This document shows, one piece after another, positions 1-7,586 of a stretch of 64,000 nt of DNA. This DNA is from Aeromicrobium ginsengisoli. GTDB taxonomy: Bacteria > Actinomycetota > Actinomycetes > Propionibacteriales > Nocardioidaceae. Under the pieces are notes generated by a model. The model searched no databases, was not told the DNA's origin, and saw only the letters and a list, made by a program, of their open reading frames with translations. Position 1 is the stretch's first letter, and the number at the start of each line of letters is the position of its first letter. The stretch spans positions 1-64,000 of the forward strand of contig NZ_SDPQ02000004.1 in assembly GCF_004134905.2 (NCBI RefSeq), in the 5' to 3' direction. The position numbers and the translations under genes were made by a program.

Positions 1-85
1 GAGGCAACCATTCTGAGAGCCACACCAGCCCGGTGGGCAGCAAGAGGTGGGGCCTTCCCGACGACGTCGCGGGCCCGCACAGATA

Positions 86-185
86 CGTACGGACGAAACG
101 ACCCTCCCAGAAATGCAAGAGGTGTGTGGATGTTGGTGGGCGAAAATCTTCAGTTGAGCCGGTGATCCGAAGTTTGGAGATCCAG
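86..185 (+). repeat. 100-nt dispersed direct repeat, copy A
   Basis: This non-coding stretch matches 53146-53245 in the same orientation at about 75% by hand alignment. Shared blocks include CGTACGGACG at the left end, AATGCAAG, GTGGATGTTG, AATCTTCA, GTGATCCGAA and GATCCAG at the right end. None of the reading frames is conserved between the copies, so it is not a shared coding segment. Function is unknown. It could be a mobile-element end or a conserved regulatory or RNA sequence. The rest of 1-337 shows no gene I can support. Confidence 0.6.
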
Positions 186-337
186 ATATTTGTCCGACCG
201 CGGTCGAGGAATGTTGCGCGCAGTGTTCGTAGCGGCTCGGGCTGATAGCCCGGATAGTCTCTAGTTATGGGCGTAAGTGAGGCGGCGGGAGACCTTCCCG
301 AGGCAGTGGTGGTCGAGCTGCGCCGCACTGCCGCCGA

Positions 338-864
338 GTGGTTGGGGCACGTGCCACATTCGGGATCCTGGTCCTGATCTTCCAGGACGGGAGATTCGAG
401 AACCTGCTGAACTACTCGAGCCAGAATGCGCTGGAGTCGTCGCAGCCGGTGTTCCTGTTCGTAGTGGTGTTCGGGCTTTCAACCGACTACGCCGTCTTCC
501 TCCTGACCAGGATTAAGGAAGCCCGCGACAACGGAGCGATTGAACGCGAAGCCATCGCGATCGGGATGCGCCGTAACGGACCCATCGTGACCGCAGCGGC
601 CGTGCTGTTCGCGATTGCGCTGGGGTCGTTTGCCACGTCGGAGATCATCTTCATCAAGGAGCTCGGTGTCGCGACGGCGTTGGCAGTATTGATCGACGCC
701 TTCCTCGTGCGGACGATCGTCGTGCCGGCCCTGATGACGATGTTCGGCAAGGCAAACTGGTGGGCCCGGCTCCCTTGCGTCGCCTCCACGAGCGGTTCGG
801 GATCAGTGAGCACGACCCGATGGCTGAGCCTGACGAACGGCCGATGGCGCCGGTCCGCGCCTGA
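338..864 (+). pseudogene. MMPL/RND transporter remnant, N-truncated and frameshifted
   Basis: The frame starting near 338 reads ATFGILVLIFQDG, then FGLSTDYAVFLLTRIKEA, then a hydrophobic segment ending LVRTIVVPALMTMFG and NWWA. This is the C-terminal membrane half of an MMPL-family exporter. The usual 400 or more N-terminal residues are missing, and homology begins abruptly near 348. After NWWA (761-766) the frame turns to nonsense. Moving one base over near 766 restores the family-like tail PLRRLHERFGISEHDP and a stop at 862-864. The run gggcccgg at 762-769 therefore looks one C short of the expected WWAPAPLRR coding. This could be decay or a sequencing error, but the truncation makes it a remnant either way. 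The start at 338 is nominal. Confidence 0.75.
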
Positions 865-1067
865 CCAACCTGGTCCCCGGGCGGCAGGACATCTGCCGCC
901 GCCGGGGCCTCGCGTCAGGCCAGCGAGTCCAAAGACAGGTCGACGACGGCCTGCGCCATCTCTCGGCGATCGCGGCGACGCTCATAAGGCATCAGCCATC
1001 CGCGATCCCGGTCTGTGCCATGGGTGCGCCCGTCGCATCAGGTTTCGCGTCTAGGAGCTTCGGGTTT
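865..1067. other. Intergenic stretch between MMPL remnant and mftR
   Basis: No supported gene. On the minus strand, 1036 down to 915 reads a short open stretch ending in REMAQAVVDLSLDSLA before a stop. This resembles the tail of some regulator, but it has no start, no ribosome site and an upstream stop, so I treat it as uninterpretable. Confidence 0.4.
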
Positions 1068-1664
1068 TCATCCCGAGGTCAGGTACGCCCTGAGCTCGAC
1101 CATCGACTCGGCAAAGACCTCGGTCAGCCGGGTATCGGGATGGGCCAGCCAGCGTTCGTACGATGCCACGGCAAGGGCAAGGCTGACGTGGCCAACGAGC
1201 CGGGGGAGGGGTGCATCGGCGGGCATACTGAGGCGCCGGCCGACGTACTCGCTGATGACGGCGCGCCACGCCTCGTAGCGCAGAGCGGAGTGGGCCTGGA
1301 GTGCCGGGGTCGTGAGGATCAGCCGCATGCGTACTCGGTGCTGCGGCATCGACGCTTCGTCGAAGTCGTTGAACGCGATCACGCAGCGATGCACGGTTTC
1401 GGCGAGGGGGACGTCGTCGGGCACAGCATCGAACTGTTCGCGGAAATGACGCAGGCTTTCATCGAACTGCCCCCACGGGATGTCGTTCTTGGACGGGAAG
1501 TAGCGGAACAGCGTGCGGCGTCCCACCCCGACGGCGTCGGCGATCTGCTCCATGGTGGTCTCGTCGAACCCCTGGGCTTCGAACAGCGCGAACGCGGCAC
1601 GCTCGATCGCGGCGTGATCGGTTGCCGAGGGCCGACCCTGAGGCTTGGTGCGGGAGGCGCTCAT
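1068..1664 (-). CDS. mftR: Mycofactocin system TetR-family regulator MftR
   Basis: This 198-residue TetR-family repressor has its helix-turn-helix near residues 20-65, with the motifs TTMEQIADAVGVGRRTLFRYF and SKNDI. The C-terminal half is the helical ligand-binding domain. It is transcribed divergently from mftA with 89 bp between the start codons, the arrangement usual for MftR. It very likely controls the mycofactocin operon from that shared region. MftR proteins are known to respond to acyl-CoA type ligands; the ligand here is inferred, not visible. The start at 1664 gives the typical basic N-terminus. The assignment rests on position plus family resemblance. Confidence 0.88.
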   Translation of the reverse strand: MSASRTKPQGRPSATDHAAIERAAFALFEAQGFDETTMEQIADAVGVGRRTLFRYFPSKNDIPWGQFDESLRHFREQFDAVPDDVPLAETVHRCVIAFNDFDEASMPQHRVRMRLILTTPALQAHSALRYEAWRAVISEYVGRRLSMPADAPLPRLVGHVSLALAVASYERWLAHPDTRLTEVFAESMVELRAYLTSG

Positions 1665-1753
1665 GACGCTGTGAATCTAACAGCCCTTCCTTTTTGGCGC
1701 TCGGTGCCATAAAGTATGCGCCACATCACAGCCAGTAGCGAAGGAGAACAGCC
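1665..1753. promoter_or_regulatory. mftR/mftA divergent control region
   Basis: This 89-bp divergent intergenic region holds an imperfect inverted repeat, TGGC (1695-1698) and GCCA (1706-1709), within an A/T-richer stretch. It also carries a half-site ATCTAAC (1675-1681) that resembles one arm of the palindrome found before the catabolic operons further right. A strong ribosome site AAGGAG (1741-1746) serves mftA. The operator role is inferred. Confidence 0.45.
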
Positions 1754-1861
1754 ATGACCCTCAACCCCACGACGGAGAACGTCGCAACCGAAGATGCCGA
1801 GCTGGTGACCGAGGACTTGATCGAAGAGGTCTCGATCGACGGCATGTGCGGCGTCTACTGA
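1754..1861 (+). CDS. mftA: Mycofactocin precursor peptide MftA
   Basis: This 35-residue ribosomally made peptide ends in the diagnostic core IDGMCGVY. In the known pathway MftC decarboxylates the C-terminal Tyr and crosslinks it to the penultimate Val. MftE then releases the Val-Tyr-derived moiety that becomes the redox head group of mycofactocin. The N-terminal leader is acidic (many Glu/Asp), as expected for recognition by MftB. AAGGAG lies 7 nt upstream of the ATG. It is short enough to be missed by automated callers. The stop codon is two bases from the mftB ATG. Confidence 0.97.
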   Translation: MTLNPTTENVATEDAELVTEDLIEEVSIDGMCGVY

Positions 1862-1863
1862 GC

Positions 1864-2154
1864 ATGACCACTCTGATGGCCGACCCGATGCTGGCCGAGG
1901 CCTGGACGCTGTCCGGATCGGTGGCGCTGCGTCCGGAGCCGTTCGGTGCGCTGGCCTATCACTTCGGCAACCGCAAGCTGACCTTCCTCAAGAAGCAGCA
2001 GCTCGTCGACGCCGTCAACGCGCTCGGCGACTCCAAGACGGTGGCCGACGCGCTGACCCGAGCCGGCATCCCCGAAGCGCAGTGGCCGGCGTACGTGAAG
2101 GCTCTGCGTGGTCTCGCCACCTCCGACATGATCCTCGAACGGAAACCCTCATGA
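1864..2154 (+). CDS. mftB: Mycofactocin peptide chaperone MftB
   Basis: This 96-residue RiPP recognition element (PqqD-like fold) binds the MftA leader and presents it to MftC. The characteristic stretch VALRPEPFGALAYHFGNRK is at residues 17-35, followed by the winged-helix-like C-terminal half. I chose the ATG at 1864, two bases after the mftA stop. An in-frame GTG at 1846 would overlap mftA and adds an atypical MRRLLS extension. The stop overlaps the mftC start as ATGA, indicating translational coupling. Confidence 0.95.
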   Translation: MTTLMADPMLAEAWTLSGSVALRPEPFGALAYHFGNRKLTFLKKQQLVDAVNALGDSKTVADALTRAGIPEAQWPAYVKALRGLATSDMILERKPS

Positions 2155-3383
2155 CCCTGCTCGACGTACGTACTCCGGTGGCCCGGCCGACGACTGGCCC
2201 TCTGGTCAACCAGTTCGAGTTCGGGCTGGATGCCCCGATCTGCCTGACGTGGGAGCTGACGTATGCCTGCAACCTGGCGTGCGCGCACTGCCTGTCGTCG
2301 TCGGGCAAGCGCGACCCGCGGGAGCTGACGACCGAGCAGTGCGAGGCGGTCATCGACGAGCTCCAGCGGATGCAGGTCTTCTACGTCAACATCGGCGGGG
2401 GAGAGCCGACGATCCGGCCGGACTTCTGGCACCTGCTGCAGTACGCCGTGGACCACAACGTCGGGGTGAAGTTCTCCACCAACGGCGTACGCCTCAACCC
2501 CGAACGCGCGGCGTTCCTGGCGTCGACCGACTACGTCGACGTGCAGATCTCCCTGGACGGCGCGACCGCGGAGGTCAACGACTACGTGCGCGGACCCGGG
2601 TCGTACGACACCGCGATCACCGCTCTGCAGAACCTGCAGGACGCGGGGTTCAAGGACGCCAAGATCTCGGTCGTCGTGACCCGCCAGAACGTGACGCAGC
2701 TCGACGAGTTCAAGGCCCTGGCGGACCAGTACGGCGCAACCCTGCGGCTCACCCGACTACGCCCGTCGGGTCGCGGTGCGGACGTGTGGGACGAGCTTCA
2801 CCCACTGCCGGAGCAACAGCGCGTGCTCTACGACTGGCTCATGGCCAACGGCGACAATGTGCTGACCGGCGACTCGTTCTTCCACCTCGCCGCCTTCGGT
2901 GAGAGCCTCCCGGGGCTCAACCTGTGCGGCGCCGGACGCGTGGTGTGCCTGATCGACCCGATCGGTGACGTGTATGCCTGCCCGTTCGCGATCCACGACA
3001 ACTTCCTGGCCGGCAACCTGCTGGCCGACGGTGGGTTCAAGCAGGTGTGGCAGACCTCCGAGCTGTTCCAAGAGCTGCGGTCGCCGCAGACGTCCGGCGC
3101 GTGCACGTCGTGCGAGTTCTTCGACTCGTGCCGTGGTGGCTGCATGGCCGCCAAGTTCTTCACCGGCCTGCCGCTCGACGGGCCCGACCCGGAGTGCGTA
3201 CAGGGCTACGGCGAGAGCGCCCTGGCCGGTGAACGTACGATCCCGGCCGCCAGCCAGGACCACTCACGGACAACGCCGGGCCGCAACCAGCCGGTCATGC
3301 TGACCCTCACCCGCCGTGAGGATCTCGAGGCGCCGCCGGTCTCCGCGTGCGCCGAGAACCCCCTCGCCGGCTTCCGGCTCTGA
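2151..3383 (+). CDS. mftC: Mycofactocin radical SAM maturase MftC
   Basis: This 410-residue radical SAM/SPASM enzyme performs oxidative decarboxylation of the MftA C-terminal Tyr and then Val-Tyr C-C bond formation. The SAM cluster motif CNLACAHC is at residues 40-47 (Cys40, Cys44, Cys47), followed by the GGGEPT loop. The C-terminal SPASM domain carries a Cys set including CGAGRVVC, DVYACPF, CTSCEFFDSC and GGC for two auxiliary Fe-S clusters. The ATG at 2151 overlaps the mftB stop. An upstream in-frame start (2082) would sit inside mftB and is rejected. Length and motifs are normal for the family. Confidence 0.96.
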   Translation: MTLLDVRTPVARPTTGPLVNQFEFGLDAPICLTWELTYACNLACAHCLSSSGKRDPRELTTEQCEAVIDELQRMQVFYVNIGGGEPTIRPDFWHLLQYAVDHNVGVKFSTNGVRLNPERAAFLASTDYVDVQISLDGATAEVNDYVRGPGSYDTAITALQNLQDAGFKDAKISVVVTRQNVTQLDEFKALADQYGATLRLTRLRPSGRGADVWDELHPLPEQQRVLYDWLMANGDNVLTGDSFFHLAAFGESLPGLNLCGAGRVVCLIDPIGDVYACPFAIHDNFLAGNLLADGGFKQVWQTSELFQELRSPQTSGACTSCEFFDSCRGGCMAAKFFTGLPLDGPDPECVQGYGESALAGERTIPAASQDHSRTTPGRNQPVMLTLTRREDLEAPPVSACAENPLAGFRL

Positions 3384-3397
3384 CCCGAAAGAGAACC

Positions 3398-4594
3398 ATG
3401 TCCAAGAATCCGTGGGCCAAGAATCCTTGGTTCGAGTCCGTGGCCGTCGCCCAGCAGCGGGCAAAGAAGCGGCTGCCGTCGTCGGTGTACGGCGCACTGG
3501 TCGCCGGGTCCGAGCGTGGCCAGTCGATCGCTGACAACGAAGCGGCGTTCATGGAGCTCGGCTTCGCCCCGCATGTCGCCGGGCACCAGGCCAAGCGCGA
3601 GATGGCCACCACGGTCATGGGGCAGGACATCTCGCTGCCGGTCATCATGTCGCCCACCGGGGTGCAGGCGGTCCACCCGGATGGTGAGGTCGCCGTCGCC
3701 CGGGCGGCAGCAGCGCGCGGCACCGTGATCGGCCTCAGCAACTTCGCCAGCCGATCCGTCGAGGAGGTCGTCGCGGCCAACCCCGCGACGTTCTTCCAGA
3801 TGTACTGGACCGGCGACCGCGACGTCATGATCCAGCGCATGGACCGCGCCCGCGCGGCCGGCGCCGTCGGCCTCATCGCGACGCTCGACTGGTCATTCTC
3901 GATGGGCCGCGACTGGGGGAGCCCTGAGATCCCGGAGAAGGTCGACTTCAAGACCGCGCTCAAGTTCGCCCCGCAGGTGCTGCGCAAGCCCCGCTGGCTC
4001 ACGTCGTTCGCCGGCAACCTGCCCGACCTCACGGCGCCCAACCTCGCCGCTCCGGGTGAGGCAAAGGGGCCGACGTTCTTCGGCGCCTACTACGAGTGGA
4101 TGACCACGACCCCGCCGTCGTGGGAGGACGTGGAATGGATGCGCAAGGAGTGGGGCGGCCCCTTCATGCTCAAAGGCGTCTGCCGCGTCGACGACGCCCT
4201 CCGCGCGGTCGACGCAGGTGTCACCGCGATCTCGGTGTCCAACCACGGCGGCAACAACCTCGACGGCACCCCCGCACCGATCCGCGTCCTGCCCGCGATC
4301 GCCGAAGCCGTCGGCAACGACATCGAGGTCCTCCTCGACGGGGGCATCCGCCGCGGCAGCGACGTCGTCAAGGCCGTCGCCCTCGGCGCCCGCGCCGTGA
4401 TGATTGGCCGCGCATACCTCTGGGGCCTCGCCGCCAACGGCCAGCCCGGCGTCGAGAACGTCCTCGACGTCCTACGCGGCGGCATCGACTCAGCCCTGCT
4501 CGGACTCGGCGTCTCGTCGATCCACGAGCTGACTCCCGAGCACCTCGTCATCGCCGACGGATTCGCCCGTACGCTGGGACGGCCCGTTCGATGA
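3398..4594 (+). CDS. mftD: Pre-mycofactocin synthase MftD
   Basis: This 398-residue FMN enzyme belongs to the alpha-hydroxy-acid dehydrogenase (lactate dehydrogenase/glycolate oxidase) fold. In the characterised pathway it oxidatively deaminates the dimethyl-pyrrolidone intermediate AHDP to give the redox-active pre-mycofactocin. Visible motifs are PVIMSPTGVQ near the N-terminus, ISVSNHGGNNLDG (catalytic His region) and LLDGGIRRGSDVVKAVALGA (FMN phosphate binding). The ATG at 3398 follows GAAAGAGAACC, 14 bases after mftC. The stop region overlaps the mftE ATG. Confidence 0.95.
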   Translation: MSKNPWAKNPWFESVAVAQQRAKKRLPSSVYGALVAGSERGQSIADNEAAFMELGFAPHVAGHQAKREMATTVMGQDISLPVIMSPTGVQAVHPDGEVAVARAAAARGTVIGLSNFASRSVEEVVAANPATFFQMYWTGDRDVMIQRMDRARAAGAVGLIATLDWSFSMGRDWGSPEIPEKVDFKTALKFAPQVLRKPRWLTSFAGNLPDLTAPNLAAPGEAKGPTFFGAYYEWMTTTPPSWEDVEWMRKEWGGPFMLKGVCRVDDALRAVDAGVTAISVSNHGGNNLDGTPAPIRVLPAIAEAVGNDIEVLLDGGIRRGSDVVKAVALGARAVMIGRAYLWGLAANGQPGVENVLDVLRGGIDSALLGLGVSSIHELTPEHLVIADGFARTLGRPVR

Positions 4595-5307
4595 CGCTCG
4601 CCGACCGGACATGGCCCGAGGTGGACGGCCGTCCGCTTGTGCTGGTGCCGGTCGGCTCGATCGAGCAGCACGGTCCGCACCTGCCGCTCGACACCGATAC
4701 CGCGATCGCCGAGGCAGTCTCGAGGGACGTCGCCTCGGCGATCGGGGGCAACGTCCTGGTGGCTCCTTCGCTGGCCTATGGGTCGAGTGGTGAGCACCAG
4801 AGCTTCGCCGGGACCAGCTCGATCGGGACTGGCATCCTCCAGTCGGTCGTGATCGAGCTGGTCCGTTCGATGAGCACATGGGCTGGACGCATCGTGTTCG
4901 TCAACGCCCACGGAGGCAACCACGCGGGGTTGTCCAAGGCGGTGTTCCAGATGCTCGCCGAGCAGCACAGCGTCGCGTGGGTGCCTTGCGCGACGGAGGA
5001 CGTCGACCTTCACGCCGGGGTCACCGAGACGTCACTGATGCTGCACCTGCGCCCGGAGTCCGTACGCCTCGATCTCGCCGAGGCGGGGGAGACCCGTCCG
5101 CTTTCTGAGATTATGCCGCTGCTCATGGCCGGGGGAGTCGGTGCGGTCTCACCCAACGGGGTGCTCGGTGACCCGTCCGGCGCCTCAGCGGCCATTGGCG
5201 AGCGGGTGCTGGCGGAGATGACTGCTGACGCGGTCCGCCGCATACGCGATGGCGCTCCGGATGCTCGCGGGATGCTCTCGAAATCAACGATCGGTGCGCG
5301 CGGATGA
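4591..5307 (+). CDS. mftE: Mycofactocin precursor peptidase MftE
   Basis: This 238-residue creatininase-family metallopeptidase is known to cleave the modified MftA C-terminus and release AHDP. Metal-ligand motifs are visible: SIEQHGPHLPLDTDT at residues 23-37 (Glu25, His27 and the Asp pair 34/36), FVNAHGGNHAG in the middle and a later Glu in GVTET. The ATG overlaps the mftD stop by four bases. The stop overlaps the next ATG (ATGA). The chain is of ordinary length and complete. Confidence 0.94.
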   Translation: MTLADRTWPEVDGRPLVLVPVGSIEQHGPHLPLDTDTAIAEAVSRDVASAIGGNVLVAPSLAYGSSGEHQSFAGTSSIGTGILQSVVIELVRSMSTWAGRIVFVNAHGGNHAGLSKAVFQMLAEQHSVAWVPCATEDVDLHAGVTETSLMLHLRPESVRLDLAEAGETRPLSEIMPLLMAGGVGAVSPNGVLGDPSGASAAIGERVLAEMTADAVRRIRDGAPDARGMLSKSTIGARG

Positions 5308-6095
5308 GCCGCGTCGCGCTGGTCACCGGGGCCGCTCGCGGCATCGGTGCAGAGACCGTACGCACGCTCTGCCGTGACGGCTACCGGGTCGTCGCAGTCG
5401 ACTCCTGCGCCGGCGACGACATGCCCGACGGGGTCGCGTACGCGCTGGCGACCCGGGCCGAGCTCGACGCCGTGGCCGCCGAGTTCCCCGACCAGGTGCT
5501 CGTCCGGGTCGCCGACGTACGCGATCGCGATGCCCTGGCCGAGGCTGCCGCCGACGGTGTCGACGCGTTCGGCCGGCTCGATGCGGTCGTCGCTGCAGCG
5601 GCGGTCATCGCCGGAGGACTGCCACTCTGGGAGTCGCCGGACTCGCACCTCGACAGCCAGTGGGAGGTGGACGTCAAAGGCGTGTGGAACACCGCCGCCG
5701 TGACGATCCAGCACCTCCTCGCCGGACCTGACCCCTCCGGAGGTCGCTTCGTCGCGATCGCCTCCGCTGCCGGCAGCCACGGCCTGTTCCACCTCGCCGC
5801 CTACAACGCCGCCAAGCACGCCGTCATCGGACTCGTGAAGGGCCTCGCGGCCGACCTCGTCGGGACAGGGGTGACGGCATGTGCAGTCTCGCCCGGCTCC
5901 ACCCGTACACGCATGCTCGACGCCACCGCGGCCCTGTACAACCTCGCCAATGCCGACGAGCTCGCAGCGTCGCAGCTGCTGCGACGGGTGCTCGAACCGT
6001 CGGAGATCGCCGCCACGATCGCCCTGTGCTGCTCTGTCGAGGGGGCCGCGCTCAACGGATCGGTGGTCTCTGCCGACGGTGGGTTCGGCCCATGA
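5304..6095 (+). CDS. Mycofactocin-coupled short-chain dehydrogenase/reductase
   Basis: This 263-residue classical SDR has the nucleotide motif GAARGIG at residues 9-15 and the catalytic YNAAK. Between the first strands it carries an insertion (about residues 34-60, SCAGDDMPDG onward) of the type seen in mycofactocin-associated SDRs. These hold NAD tightly and pass electrons to mycofactocin instead of free NAD. It lies inside the mft operon between mftE and mftF with 4-bp overlaps on both sides. The substrate is unknown; a secondary alcohol or ketone is expected for the family. Confidence 0.88.
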   Translation: MSRVALVTGAARGIGAETVRTLCRDGYRVVAVDSCAGDDMPDGVAYALATRAELDAVAAEFPDQVLVRVADVRDRDALAEAAADGVDAFGRLDAVVAAAAVIAGGLPLWESPDSHLDSQWEVDVKGVWNTAAVTIQHLLAGPDPSGGRFVAIASAAGSHGLFHLAAYNAAKHAVIGLVKGLAADLVGTGVTACAVSPGSTRTRMLDATAALYNLANADELAASQLLRRVLEPSEIAATIALCCSVEGAALNGSVVSADGGFGP

Positions 6096-7480
6096 CGCTT
6101 CCACCCGGGTTTGCAGTCCGGCTGGCGCCGGGCGTGCGCGTGCGCGACCACGGCCGCACGCTCATCGGCGGCGCACCCATCCGCGTCAACCACCTGAGCG
6201 CCGGGGCGCGGGACCTCATGCGCGACGGGACCCTGATCGTCGCCGACGCCGCAACCCGCCGGCTCGCCGAGCAGCTCCTCCACTCGGGCATGGCCGAGCC
6301 CGTCACCGCGTTGCTGGCCACGATCGACCTCGACCAGGTCACCTGTGTCATCCCGGTGCGTGACCGCCCCGTGCAGCTCGACCGGCTCCTCACAGGTCTG
6401 GACGGGGCGATGCGGGTGATCGTGGTCGATGACGCGTCAATCGATCCCGAGCGGATGGCCAAAGTGGCCGGACGGCACGGAGCGGACTTCATACCTTTGC
6501 ATCGCAACCTCGGTCCGGCCGGCGCGAGGAACGCTGGCTTGCGTGAGGTGGCCACCCCGTACGTCGTCTTCGTCGACTCCGACGTCGTGATCGATCCCGA
6601 CGCCGTGGCCCGGCTGCTCCGGCACCTGCACGATCCCAGGGTCGCCCTCGTCGCCCCCCGGATCCGTGGCCTCGACCGGGACGACTCGTGGATCGGCCGT
6701 TACGAAGCCGCGCGCTCCTCGCTCGACCTCGGCCGTGACTCGGCCCTCGTACGCCCGCACTCGACGATCGCCTGGGTGCCGTCGGCGGTCCTGGCGGCAC
6801 GCGTCGATGCCCTCGGCGACGGGTTCGACAGCTCCATGTCGGTAGGGGAGGACGTCGACCTCGTCTGGCGGCTGGACGCTGCAGGATGGCGGATCCGGTA
6901 CGACGCCGATGTCGTCGCGAGGCACGACCACCGCACCTCGTTGCGCAGCTGGCTCCGCCGCAAGGCGTTCTACGGCTCTGGAGCCGCGCCGCTCGCCTCC
7001 CGGCATGGCTCCAAAGTCGCACCTGCGGTGCTGACGCCGATCGGCGCGGCCACCGCGGTCGCGGTCCTGGCGCAGCGACGTTGGTCAGCCCCAGCTGTGG
7101 GTCTGCTCTCTGGTGTCATGGCATGGCGCCTGTCAAGGTCACTTCGTGGCGGCGATCATCCTTGGCGGACAGCGGGCGAGCTGACCGCTCTCGGCATCTC
7201 GGCGAACCTCGCGCAGCTCATGCACCTTCTGCTCCGCCACTGGTGGCCGGCGGCATTCGTCGGCGCCGTCCTTTCACGCCGGGTTCGGCGAGCGTTGCTC
7301 CTCGCTGCGGCAGTCGACACGATGATCGAGCGGCGCCGACTCGAGCCCGATCTGGATCCCGCCCGGTTCGCGATCGCCCTGCGCTTGGATGACGCCGCAT
7401 ACGGTGCCGGGTTGTGGACCGGCGCAGTTGGCGTGCGGTCCGTGCGAGCCTTGCTACCGCACATCCCACACTCGTCCTGA
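6092..7480 (+). CDS. mftF: Mycofactocin glycosyltransferase MftF
   Basis: This 462-residue family-2 glycosyltransferase extends a glucose chain on pre-mycofactocin in characterised systems. The N-terminal 80 residues form the MftF-specific region (GGAPIRVNHLS). The GT-A domain follows with VIPVRDRP, VIVVDDASID, FVDSDVV (DxD-like) and SVGEDVDLVWRL. The C-terminal portion has hydrophobic segments (around residues 310-400) suggesting membrane association. The ATG at 6092 overlaps the SDR stop. This is the last mft gene here: no mftG (GMC oxidoreductase) follows, so the cofactor re-oxidation partner is elsewhere or absent. Confidence 0.93.
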   Translation: MTLPPGFAVRLAPGVRVRDHGRTLIGGAPIRVNHLSAGARDLMRDGTLIVADAATRRLAEQLLHSGMAEPVTALLATIDLDQVTCVIPVRDRPVQLDRLLTGLDGAMRVIVVDDASIDPERMAKVAGRHGADFIPLHRNLGPAGARNAGLREVATPYVVFVDSDVVIDPDAVARLLRHLHDPRVALVAPRIRGLDRDDSWIGRYEAARSSLDLGRDSALVRPHSTIAWVPSAVLAARVDALGDGFDSSMSVGEDVDLVWRLDAAGWRIRYDADVVARHDHRTSLRSWLRRKAFYGSGAAPLASRHGSKVAPAVLTPIGAATAVAVLAQRRWSAPAVGLLSGVMAWRLSRSLRGGDHPWRTAGELTALGISANLAQLMHLLLRHWWPAAFVGAVLSRRVRRALLLAAAVDTMIERRRLEPDLDPARFAIALRLDDAAYGAGLWTGAVGVRSVRALLPHIPHSS

Positions 7481-7586
7481 GAGGAGTCGGTCAGCCCTTC
7501 GCCTCGACGCCTGCCGCGACGACGTCCTTCTGGAATGCGGAACTGGCCGGACCCGCGGACTGCTCGCCGAGACGAACGAGGCTCAA

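Noticed and set aside
33..245. Open frame of 70 codons at the left edge
   Set aside because: Arg/Ser-rich composition with no ribosome site. It runs through repeat copy A, whose frame is not conserved in copy B.
915..1036. Minus-strand tail reading REMAQAVVDLSLDSLA
   Set aside because: Protein-like, but only about 40 codons, with an upstream in-frame stop, no start and no identifiable family.
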